From: Ensifer canadensis
GTDB lineage: Bacteria > Pseudomonadota > Alphaproteobacteria > Rhizobiales > Rhizobiaceae
Length of the DNA stretch: 64,000 nucleotides
Direction: 5' to 3'
NCBI RefSeq assembly: GCF_017488845.2
Contig: NZ_CP083370.1
Coordinates: forward strand, 1,984,001-2,048,000
Shown: positions 27,055-34,369 of the stretch, piece by piece
Numbering within the stretch: the first letter of the stretch is position 1
Layout of the letters: each line of letters starts with the position of its first letter
Made by a program: the position numbers and the translations under genes
The notes under the pieces: model-generated
Database searches by the model: none
Told to the model about the DNA's origin: nothing
The model's input: only the letters and a program-made list of their open reading frames with translations

Positions 27055-27264
27055 TTACGCAGCCGACAGGTTGTCGGCAGCGCTCTTGCCCGAACGTGCA
27101 TCGCGAACGATGTCGAAACGGACCTTCTGGCCTTCAACGAGCGAGCTCATGCCAGCGCGTTCAACAGCAGAAGCGTGCACGAAAACGTCGGTTGCGCCGT
27201 CGTCCGGAGCGATGAAGCCAAAACCCTTGGTGGTGTTGAAGAACTTTACGGTTCCAGTATTCAT
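27055..27264 (-). CDS. cspA: Cold-shock protein, CspA family
   Basis: Standard 69-residue cold-shock protein, an RNA chaperone. RNP1 is KGFGFI (13-18) and RNP2 DVFVHAS (26-32), both complete. Start [14 protein letters not shown] is canonical; AAAGGAATTTCTT precedes the ATG. The 350-base upstream region without a gene could form a long leader as in other cold-shock genes. Alone in its operon, with its own terminator. The symbol is by family; rhizobia have several cspA paralogues. Confidence 0.93.
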   Translation of the reverse strand: MNTGTVKFFNTTKGFGFIAPDDGATDVFVHASAVERAGMSSLVEGQKVRFDIVRDARSGKSAADNLSAA

Positions 27265-27621
27265 AAGAAATTCCTTTCAATCAAAAGTTCGCCTCCCGAC
27301 TTTGGGCCGGACAAGGCAGTAAGATCGATTTTGATAGGAAAGGTCAGCTTGAACGCCGGTCGGCGAGAAAACAAAGCTCAGCAAGCAAGATCGATGGCAG
27401 ACCCTTTACAGGCACATTGTGTTCTTAGCAAGGAGCAAGATCGACTACGGAAATACGTAAGGGCTCCGTACACCATTTTCGATGGCCTAACTTGCGCGCA
27501 TCCCGCCCGGCCGATGGCAGCCTTGACCGGGCACGCGGCTGGGTTGGTTTGTCGGCCGGGCGTGGCGTCCGCGCCCGCGATGCATTCCTCGGCGAGCGGC
27601 GCTGCCTGCCGGCAGATGCGC
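27265..27621. other. Upstream region of cspA
   Basis: No gene seen. The 5' leader of cspA and its promoter lie here; the first 60 bases upstream of the ATG are A/T-rich. No distinct cold-box is claimed. Confidence 0.4.
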
Positions 27622-27918
27622 CTACTTGATCGTGCAGATGCCGTTGGCTCCGCCCTTACCAGTATAGGAGACGGCGGGCGAACCGTCCGGGTTGACGCTG
27701 AGCGAAATCGTCACCCCGCCGCCCTTGGCTTCGAAGTAGTTGTCGTTGAATTTCTTCAGCTTGCCTTCCTTGCCGTTGATATAGATCGGCCCGCCCTCAT
27801 CGGCGTGCACCTCGATATTGCCAGGGCAGGAAGCATTGACCAGCGGAATGCCGGCAACGGCCTCGCCGGCCAGAGCAAATGCAGCGATTGCGGCAGCAGC
27901 ACGCAGGCACGTCTTCAT
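27622..27918 (-). CDS. Small secreted protein
   Basis: Exported protein of 98 residues with a signal peptide (residues 1-22, cleavage after AVA). The mature part carries two cysteines (NASCPGNIEV and GANGICTIK), probably paired, plus Gly-rich beta strands (EGGPIYINGKEGKLKKFNDN). Ribosome site AAGGAGAGTGTC before ATG 27918 makes the start secure. Function unknown. Confidence 0.7.
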   Translation of the reverse strand: MKTCLRAAAAIAAFALAGEAVAGIPLVNASCPGNIEVHADEGGPIYINGKEGKLKKFNDNYFEAKGGGVTISLSVNPDGSPAVSYTGKGGANGICTIK

Positions 27919-28449
27919 GACACTCTCCTTGGGAACCGTGGTCGACAGCACCGGGGGCAGAAACCGGCGGCCGGATCGTGGCAGCATGAGAATGGGTGTC
28001 AAGCAAGAGTGCAACCGCAGCAAGGCGTTGGCATGCGGCCCATTGCCGCCACCGCGACATCATCGACGGCATGCTCCTTCGTTTGGCATCTGGCTCAGGG
28101 AGCAATCCACGGCAGCTTTCAAGCGTCGCAGCGCCGTTCAGGCGTGATCTGTCGCGACGCCACGGCCAAACGAGAAAAGACCCGCCGCGGTCAGCACGCG
28201 ACGGGTCTTTGGCAGATGCGGATCACCAACGGGGAGGCTCGTTGGGATCACGTGAACCAGCTGACTGGGAGGCGATCAGTTGGTTCGCATTGCTCTTGGC
28301 AAAGGTCTTTGCCTTGCATGTGTTGGATATTAGCCGAGCGATCTGCCAGGAGGTGTTCCCAGGGTAACAGGCACGAAAAAATCATCGGAAGCGGCGGGGC
28401 ATGCTCAGCTTGTCCCTGCCCAATGTTCGCACCGGTCACCCCAACCGCC
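27919..28449. other. Gap with a terminator
   Basis: No gene seen between the small secreted protein and the HxlR gene. It holds the terminator hairpin at 28175-28213; the rest shows nothing recognisable. Confidence 0.4.
28175..28213 (-). terminator. Intrinsic terminator downstream of the HxlR gene
   Basis: On the minus strand: GACCCGTCGCG TGCTGAC CGCGGCGGGTC, then TTTTCTCG. An 11-bp stem with one mismatch. The other side has TTTGG only, so the minus strand is the likely direction. Confidence 0.65.
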
Positions 28450-28806
28450 TCAGGCAACCACAGCATCGTCGACGACGGCCACTGAACCCTTGCCATGCCG
28501 ACCGCCCTCTTCCCCCCAACGACACAAGGCGGCGGCCGCAACGTTGAGCGCCGCGCCGCGCTCCGTCAGGGAGTAGACAACCTTTGCCGGCAGCGACGAA
28601 TAAACCGTACGATCGACCAGTCCATCCGCCTCCAGCTCGCGCAGCTGCTGGGCCAGCATCTTTTCGCTGATCGCCGGGATGGACTGGCGTAGGCGGCCAA
28701 ACCGGCGCGCCGCCTTTCCAAGCTCGCAGAGGATATCGACCTTCCACTTGCCCTCGATCGCCTTGAGTGCGGTGGCAAAGCCGCAATTTTCCATGGTCGG
28801 GTTCAC
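28450..28806 (-). CDS. HxlR-family transcriptional regulator
   Basis: MarR-related HxlR regulator of 118 residues: N-terminal Cys in ENCGFATALKAIEGKWKVDI, typical for redox- or aldehyde-sensing members, and a winged helix (FGRLRQSIPAISEKMLAQQL, LVDRTVYSSLPAKVVYSLTE). Start is GTG 28806 with AAGGAGGATATC directly before it; ATG 28794 is four codons inside. It is divergent from the oxidoreductase at 28953 and likely controls it and itself through the GTAAGC palindromes in between. Confidence 0.9.
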   Translation of the reverse strand: MNPTMENCGFATALKAIEGKWKVDILCELGKAARRFGRLRQSIPAISEKMLAQQLRELEADGLVDRTVYSSLPAKVVYSLTERGAALNVAAAALCRWGEEGGRHGKGSVAVVDDAVVA

Positions 28807-28815
28807 GATATCCTC

Positions 28816-28860
28816 CTTACTATCCGGGGAGTAAGCACTTACCCCACGGTAAGCGCTTAC
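28816..28860. promoter_or_regulatory. Tandem HxlR-type operators
   Basis: GTAAGCACTTAC (28831-28842) and the perfect palindrome GTAAGCGCTTAC (28849-28860), 18 bases centre to centre. A CTTAC at 28817-28821 pairs with GTAAG to give a third overlapping dyad. They lie between the divergent HxlR and imine-reductase-like genes, where an HxlR dimer would repress both. Confidence 0.75.
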
Positions 28861-28952
28861 CGGCCGGTGCGTATTGCGCACGTCCGGCGCCACCATACCT
28901 CTGGCCAGCGACGGCAAAAAAAGCGTCGCGCCAACGGATATGGAGTTTTGCA

Positions 28953-29834
28953 ATGAAGCCATCAATGAGTGTTTTGGGAACGGGACGCATGGGATCGGCG
29001 CTGGCGCGCGCCCTGCTCCAGGCCGGGTATCGCACCACGGTCTGGAACAGGACAAGGGAGAAAGCCGAGCCGCTCACGGCACTCGGCGCCACCTTAGCGC
29101 CGACCGTCCGCCAGGCGATTGACGCGTCCGAGATCGTCATCGTCAATGTCAGCGACTATGCCGCCACCGCAGCGTTGCTGCGCGCAAACGACGTTGCGCC
29201 CGGCCTGGCAGGCAAGCTGATCGTTGAGTTGACCTCGGGGACGCCTGAGGGCGCGCGCGAAACCAGCGGGTGGGCCGCGACCCATGGCGCCCAATACATC
29301 GATGGCGCCATCCTGGCGACGCCCGACTTCATCGGCACCGATGCGGGCACGATCCTGCTATCGGGCGCGCTTGAACCCTTCACCGCCAACGAGACTGTGT
29401 TTCGCGCGCTCGGCGGCAATGTCCAGCACATCGGCACCGAACCGGGGCGCGCCAACGCGCTCGATAGCGCCCTCCTCGCGCTGATGTGGGGGGCGCTCTT
29501 CGGCGGGCTGCACGCGATCGCCGTCTGCCGAGCCGAAGACATCGACGTTGGCGAACTGGGACGCCAATGGAAGGCGACCGCGCCCGTCGTCGAAGGGCTG
29601 GTCGCCGACCTGATCAAGCGGACCGGTGCCGGACGGTTTGCCAGCGACGCGGAAACGCTGTCGTCGATCTCGCCGCATTACGGCGCGTTCCAGCATCTCA
29701 AGGACCTGATGGAAGCGCGCAGCATCGATCGGACCGTAGTCGACGGTTATGACGCGATCTTCAGCCGGGCGATTGCATCGGGCCATCTGCATGACGACTT
29801 CGCCGCCCTCTCCCAGTTCATGGGCAAGGCGTAG
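28953..29834 (+). CDS. NAD(P)-binding oxidoreductase (imine-reductase / 6PGD-like)
   Basis: 6-phosphogluconate-dehydrogenase-like oxidoreductase of 293 residues, resembling bacterial imine reductases and beta-hydroxyacid dehydrogenases. Rossmann motif MSVLGTGRMGSALARALL (5-22), a VWNRTREKAEPL loop that suits NADP, and an all-helical C-domain with LWALFGGLHAIAV-like helices (LLALMWGALFGGLHA). ATG 28953 has TGGAGTTTTGCA upstream. Divergent from the HxlR regulator, a classic regulator-target pair. The substrate is unknown. Confidence 0.85.
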   Translation: MKPSMSVLGTGRMGSALARALLQAGYRTTVWNRTREKAEPLTALGATLAPTVRQAIDASEIVIVNVSDYAATAALLRANDVAPGLAGKLIVELTSGTPEGARETSGWAATHGAQYIDGAILATPDFIGTDAGTILLSGALEPFTANETVFRALGGNVQHIGTEPGRANALDSALLALMWGALFGGLHAIAVCRAEDIDVGELGRQWKATAPVVEGLVADLIKRTGAGRFASDAETLSSISPHYGAFQHLKDLMEARSIDRTVVDGYDAIFSRAIASGHLHDDFAALSQFMGKA

Positions 29835-29904
29835 CGCCCTCAAGCAAACAGGGAACATCTCACCTATTCCCGGACCGGCCGCCATTCCGAGCTGGCTAGG
29901 GATC

Positions 29905-30000
29905 AGCCCTTGGATCGGATCCGATCCAAGGAGAAATCATGCAGTAACTTTAAAGCGTTACAGCGTCGTTCGCGCGTCATGTTCGACGCGCGGCGCCTTA
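29905..30000 (+). repeat. RIME-like mosaic repeat, family A copy 7 (degenerate)
   Basis: Left hairpin CCTTGGATCGGATCCGATCC, right arm TACAGCGTCGTTCGCGCGTC and GACGCGCGGCGC, ending in CTTA instead of TGTAG. That CTTA contains the TTA complement of the TAA stop codon of the persulfide dioxygenase gene (29998-30000). Confidence 0.75.
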
Positions 30001-31035
30001 GCGCACCAGCGGCCCGTTTGCCTTTTTCCAGGCATCGATGCCGCCCTCGATATGGCAGGCGCTGATCAGTCCGGCGGCTTGCGCCGCCTGGACCGCCATC
30101 GCCGAGCGTTCGCCGAAGGCGCAATAAAAAACGATGCGCTTGCCCGTCGCAAGCGCCAGTTCATGCAGCATGCCGCCAGCGCCGATGTTTTCCCGCAGTT
30201 CCGGATAGGGTGCGTGCAGCGCACCGGGAATGGCGCCGTGCTTTTCCCGCTCCGCCTTCTCGCGCAGATCGACGATTGCGACATCCGAACGGCCCCTGAG
30301 CGCCAGGGCTTCCACCGCCGAAACCGCCCAGCCCTTGGCGGCGATCTCGTCCTGATGCAGGCCGACATGGATATTGGCCGGCACTGCCACATCCATCATC
30401 TTCGGGTTCGGCAGGTTGAGATTGTTCATCAGGTCGACATATTCGTCGACCGATTGCACCTTGAGGCGCGGATTGAAGCGCTTTTCCTCGCCGATGGTCG
30501 AGACCGTGTCGCCCTTATAGTCGTGGGCCGGATAGACCAGCGTGTCGTCGGGCAGCTTCAAGAGCTTGTTGAAGATCGAATCATATTGCTGGCGCGGGTC
30601 GCCGTTCTGGAAATCCGTGCGCCCCGTGCCGCGGATGAGCAGCGTGTCGCCGGTAAACACCCGCCCACCCGTCAGGAACGAATAGCTGTCGTCCGTATGG
30701 CCAGGCGTGTAGAGCACGTCGAGGCTGAGGCCCTCGATCGAAACACGGTCGCCCTCGGCCACCCGCATCGAAACCACATCGGCCGCCGTTTGCTCGCCCA
30801 TGACGGTGATGCAATGGGTGCGATCGCGCAGCGCCCCGAGCCCGGTGATGTGGTCGGCATGCAGATGCGTGTCGACCGCCTTGACCAGTTTCAGGTCAAG
30901 CTCGCGCACCAGCTGCAGATAGCGGTCGACCTTTTCCAGAACCGGGTCGATGATCAGCGCCTCTCCCCCCTGCCTGGAGGCAATGAGGTAGGTATAGGTG
31001 CCGGACGTACTGTCGAAGAGTTGGCGGAAGATCAT
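29998..31035 (-). CDS. MBL-fold/rhodanese fusion (persulfide dioxygenase-sulfurtransferase type)
   Basis: Fusion of 345 residues: metallo-beta-lactamase (ETHE1/Blh-like) in residues 1-230 and a rhodanese domain in 245-345. The metal ligands are visible: HLHADH (57-62), YTPGHTDDS and FTGDTLL. The rhodanese nucleophile is Cys305 in FYCAFGERS. Family members oxidise glutathione persulfide to sulfite and shuttle sulfane sulfur, removing hydrogen sulfide. Start ATG 31035, MIFRQLFDSTSGTYTYLI. It is followed upstream by a 1-Cys peroxiredoxin on the same strand, in a region that also holds a rhodanese-containing cyclase. Confidence 0.92.
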   Translation of the reverse strand: MIFRQLFDSTSGTYTYLIASRQGGEALIIDPVLEKVDRYLQLVRELDLKLVKAVDTHLHADHITGLGALRDRTHCITVMGEQTAADVVSMRVAEGDRVSIEGLSLDVLYTPGHTDDSYSFLTGGRVFTGDTLLIRGTGRTDFQNGDPRQQYDSIFNKLLKLPDDTLVYPAHDYKGDTVSTIGEEKRFNPRLKVQSVDEYVDLMNNLNLPNPKMMDVAVPANIHVGLHQDEIAAKGWAVSAVEALALRGRSDVAIVDLREKAEREKHGAIPGALHAPYPELRENIGAGGMLHELALATGKRIVFYCAFGERSAMAVQAAQAAGLISACHIEGGIDAWKKANGPLVR

Positions 31036-31046
31036 CGGTTTCTCCC

Positions 31047-31153
31047 TAGAGCATGTCGCGCAAAAGTGCTCAGCGGTTTTGCGATGACGACATGCGCAAA
31101 AACAAGAGCGTAAAGCGCAGCAAGCGAATCCTAGAGATCGCGACGCGCTTTAG
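31047..31153 (+). repeat. Mosaic repeat, family B copy 3
   Basis: TAGAGCATGTCGCGCAAAAG, CAGCGGTTTTGCGATGACGA, GCGCAAAAACAAGAGCGTAA and GATCGCGACGCGCTTTAG. It lies between the peroxiredoxin and the MBL-rhodanese gene, so it sits in the leader of the latter. Confidence 0.85.
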
Positions 31154-31296
31154 TGCAAGCCCGCTGCATCCCGCGGGACAAATCTCATCCGCGGGATGTC
31201 TCGTACTTCAAGAAGCGGCTGCATGATCCTTGCCGAGACCGGCTCCGGCCCAGGGCGTCATGCAGTGGCGCGGGCGCGGCAGGCCGCCTCCCGCGA

Positions 31297-31971
31297 TTAC
31301 TTCGGCTGCGGCACGATCCGGATATAGGGTTTTGGTGCGCGCCAGCCTTCCGGATACTTCTGCTTGGCTTCCTCGTCGCTGACCGAGCCGGCGATGATCA
31401 CGTCTTCGCCGTTCTTCCAGTTCACCGGCGTTGCCACCTTGTGCTTGGCCGTCAGCTGCAGCGAATCGATCACCCGCAGCACCTCGTCGAAGTTGCGACC
31501 GGTGGTCATCGGATAGATCAGGATCAGCTTGACCTTCTTGTCCGGCCCGACGACGAAGACGTTGCGCACAGTCTGGTTATCGGCGGCGGTGCGCTGCGTC
31601 GGGTCGCCCGATACCGGCGCCGGCAGCATGCCGTAGAGCTTCGACACGTTGTAGTCGACGTCGGCGATCATCGGAAAGTTCGGCGTGGCTCCCTGCGTTT
31701 CCGCGATGTCGCTGACCCAGCCGGCGTGGCGGTCGAGCGGATCGACGGAGAGCCCGATGATCTTTACCCCGCGCCGGTCGAATTCCGGCTTGATCTTGGC
31801 CATGTAGCCAAGCTCGGTGGTGCAGACTGGCGTGAAATCCTTCGGATGCGAGAACAGCACGGCCCAGGAATCGCCGATCCAGTCGTGAAACTGGATCTTG
31901 CCTTCCGTGGTTTCCGCCTGGAAATCCGGTGCGATGTCGTTGATTGCAAGTGTCACGATAGACCCCATCAT
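31297..31971 (-). CDS. Peroxiredoxin, 1-Cys (Prx6) type
   Basis: Peroxiredoxin of 224 residues reducing peroxides. The peroxidatic cysteine is Cys50 in DFTPVCTTEL; there is no other cysteine, so it is a 1-Cys enzyme that needs an external reductant such as a glutaredoxin or persulfide. The C-terminal arm with WKNGEDVIIAGSVSDEEAKQ fits Prx6/AhpC2. The start could be the ATG at 31971 (or 31968) or GTG 31956 (VTLAINDIAPDF), after GGGGTCTATC. It is 261 bases from the MBL-rhodanese gene with a repeat between, so co-transcription is possible but not certain. Confidence 0.9.
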   Translation of the reverse strand: MMGSIVTLAINDIAPDFQAETTEGKIQFHDWIGDSWAVLFSHPKDFTPVCTTELGYMAKIKPEFDRRGVKIIGLSVDPLDRHAGWVSDIAETQGATPNFPMIADVDYNVSKLYGMLPAPVSGDPTQRTAADNQTVRNVFVVGPDKKVKLILIYPMTTGRNFDEVLRVIDSLQLTAKHKVATPVNWKNGEDVIIAGSVSDEEAKQKYPEGWRAPKPYIRIVPQPK

Positions 31972-32040
31972 TTGAATATGCTGGCTTCAGCCATACAAGG
32001 CGGGAAGTGTGCCACTTTTGGTGCGATAGGCAACTTCTAA

Positions 32041-32378
32041 AGATGAGGTAGAGAGACGAGAGGCGGCCGCCTTGCCGCTGTGGTAATCTGCGTCATATCA
32101 GTCTGTGCTGATATGACCGATTGCGTGGGACCGTGTGCGGTCATCCGGCGAGGAGCAGACCTCGGAGCGATGCCTTGGCATCGGTTAAGGATTGCGACGC
32201 GGCCGGTGGTCGACAGGCGGCCCACCCGAAGGGCCGGACACTTTTGGCCCGCTGATGGCGTCGACAATCCTTACCGGACCGCTTGGGTCCGGCTCCGGTT
32301 GTCTTCTTGCCGGAGAACAAAATCGCTCCGGCGCAGGAGGTCAATATCGGTGCAGGTTGGTATCAGGTCGGAGCTGCC
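32041..32378. other. Divergent promoter region, peroxiredoxin and cyclase
   Basis: Gap of 340 bases with no gene. It contains the 10-bp inverted repeat at 32092-32117 and probably both promoters. Nothing else recognised. Confidence 0.4.
32092..32117. promoter_or_regulatory. Perfect inverted repeat in the divergent promoter
   Basis: GTCATATCAG, six bases TCTGTG, CTGATATGAC. It could be the operator of a dimeric regulator or a short hairpin. It lies 121 bases upstream of the peroxiredoxin start and 262 bases upstream of the cyclase start. Confidence 0.55.
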
Positions 32379-34163
32379 ATGAGCGATACGCGAAAAATTG
32401 CGGCCATCCTTGTCGCCGACGTGGTCGGGTACAGCCGGCTCGCCGGCGCCGACGAGGAGCGTATCCTGGCGCGGCTGCGCACGCTGCGCAGCGACCTGAT
32501 CGACCCCACCATCGCCGTCTACAACGGCCGCATCGTCAAGCGCACCGGCGATGGCAGCCTCATCGAGTTCCGCAGCGTCGTCGATGCCGTGCGCTGCGCC
32601 ATCGAGGTGCAGAGCGCCATGCTGGAGCGCAACGCCGGCGTGCCCGAGGACCGGCGCATCGAGTTCCGCATTGGCATCCACCTCGGCGATGTCGTCGAGG
32701 AAAGCGACGGCGACCTGATGGGCGACGGCGTCAACATCGCCTCGCGGCTGGAAGGCATCGCCCGCCCCGGCGCGATCTGCCTTTCCGAGGATGCCTACCG
32801 TCAGGTCAAGGCGCGGCTGGACCTTACGGCAACCGACCTTGGTGCCACGCAGCTGAAGAACATCGTCGAGCCGATCCGGATCTACGCGCTGGAGATCGGC
32901 GTTGCCCGCGCGGCCAATGGCCCCGCCCCTGCCCCGACGCCGGCAAAGGCGCAGCCGCCGAGCCCGTACCGCCTGCCGGAAAAGCCTTCGATCGCCGTGC
33001 TCGCCTTCGACAACATGAGCGGCGATGCCGAGCAGGAATATTTCTCCGACGGTATCAGCGAGGACATCATCACCGACCTTTCCCGGCTGTCGGAGCTGCA
33101 TGTCATCGCCCGCAACTCGTCCTTCGTCTACAAGAACGCGGCGGTGTCCGTGCCTGAGGTCGCCAAGGCGCTCGGCGTGCGCTACGTGCTCGAAGGCAGC
33201 GTGCGCAAGGCCGGCAACCGCGTGCGCGTCACCGCGCAATTGATCGACGCCAACGATGGCGGCCACGTCTGGGCCAATCGCTTCGACCGCGATCTCACCG
33301 ATATCTTCGCGGTGCAGGACGAACTGACGCGGGAGATCGTCACTGCGCTGAAAGTCCAGTTGACCGGCGGCGACAAAAGCTCACTTGCCGGCGGCCGCCC
33401 GGTCGACGTCAAGGCCTACGAGCTGCTCTTGCGCGGCCGCGAGCAGGCGTCTGCGCACACGCTGCTCGCCAATGCTGCCGCACGCAGCCTCGCCGAAGCC
33501 GCTGTTGCCATCGACCCCGACTATGCCGCCGCCCATGCGCTCATCGCCTTCACCCATGTGCTCGACTATATCAACGACTGGAGCGCCGATCCCGAGCAGT
33601 CGCTGAGCACCGGCCGTGCGCTTGCCGAACGGGCAGTCGCGATGGCGGACGACCAGCCCGACTGCCACTGCGCGCTCAGCGTCGCCTGCATGTGGATGAG
33701 AGAGCTGGACCGGGCGCGGGACGAGGCGCATCTGGGGCTGGCGCTGGCGCCCAACTCGGTGCAGCTCCACATGGCGCTCGCCCATGCGCTGATCTTCTCC
33801 GGCGAACCGAAGGCAGCGCTCGACGAACTCGACATCTCCATGCGGCTCGACCCGCTCTATCCCGAAGTGCTTTTACAGTTCCTCGCCGACGCCCACTTTT
33901 CGCTCGGCGCTTACGAAACGGCGATCCTGGCGATCGAGGCCCGACTGATGCGAAACCCGCATTCGGAAACCGCCTTTGCCCTGCTCGCCTCCTGCCACGG
34001 CCATCTCGGCCATCTGGACCAAAGCCGCCAGGCCTGGAACCGCGCGCTGGAACTCAACCCCAATTTCTCCATCCCCCGCCGCCGCCGCGTCCTGCCCTTC
34101 CGCAACCCGGATGATTTTGAGCGTCGAGTGGAAGGGTTGCGCAAGGCGGGGCTGGTGGAGTGA
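32379..34163 (+). CDS. Class III nucleotide cyclase with TolB-like and TPR regions
   Basis: Protein of 594 residues. Residues 1-175 are a class III cyclase catalytic domain: metal-binding Asp14 (VADVVGYS), RTGDGSLIEF with Asp58, GDGVNIASRL with Asp116, Asn119 and Arg123, so all catalytic positions look intact and it should make cAMP (or cGMP). After a Pro/Ala linker there is a TolB-like/FlgO-type region (about 200-340, KPSIAVLAFDNMSGDAEQEY, VLEGSVRKAGNRVRVTAQL) and TPR repeats to the end. No membrane segment or signal peptide is seen. ATG 32379 follows TCGGAGCTGCC. Rhizobia carry many such cyclases; the ligand is unknown. It is convergent with the paralogue at 34370-36674. Confidence 0.9.
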   Translation: MSDTRKIAAILVADVVGYSRLAGADEERILARLRTLRSDLIDPTIAVYNGRIVKRTGDGSLIEFRSVVDAVRCAIEVQSAMLERNAGVPEDRRIEFRIGIHLGDVVEESDGDLMGDGVNIASRLEGIARPGAICLSEDAYRQVKARLDLTATDLGATQLKNIVEPIRIYALEIGVARAANGPAPAPTPAKAQPPSPYRLPEKPSIAVLAFDNMSGDAEQEYFSDGISEDIITDLSRLSELHVIARNSSFVYKNAAVSVPEVAKALGVRYVLEGSVRKAGNRVRVTAQLIDANDGGHVWANRFDRDLTDIFAVQDELTREIVTALKVQLTGGDKSSLAGGRPVDVKAYELLLRGREQASAHTLLANAAARSLAEAAVAIDPDYAAAHALIAFTHVLDYINDWSADPEQSLSTGRALAERAVAMADDQPDCHCALSVACMWMRELDRARDEAHLGLALAPNSVQLHMALAHALIFSGEPKAALDELDISMRLDPLYPEVLLQFLADAHFSLGAYETAILAIEARLMRNPHSETAFALLASCHGHLGHLDQSRQAWNRALELNPNFSIPRRRRVLPFRNPDDFERRVEGLRKAGLVE

Positions 34164-34369
34164 GAGGCCGGGAAGCACTTTGCGTGCCTGGCTCGGCACA
34201 TTCAAGACATACAGACTGTTTGCGAAAGTAGCGCAGCTAACCGTTCGGGTCACAACACGTGTGAAGGTCATCTCTGCAAGACATTGAACGACTGGATTGC
34301 GCCAAAGGTGGTCACAATGATCCGGATTGCGTTTGGTGGCCACATGGTTTCATGTGGCTCTTGCTCAAT

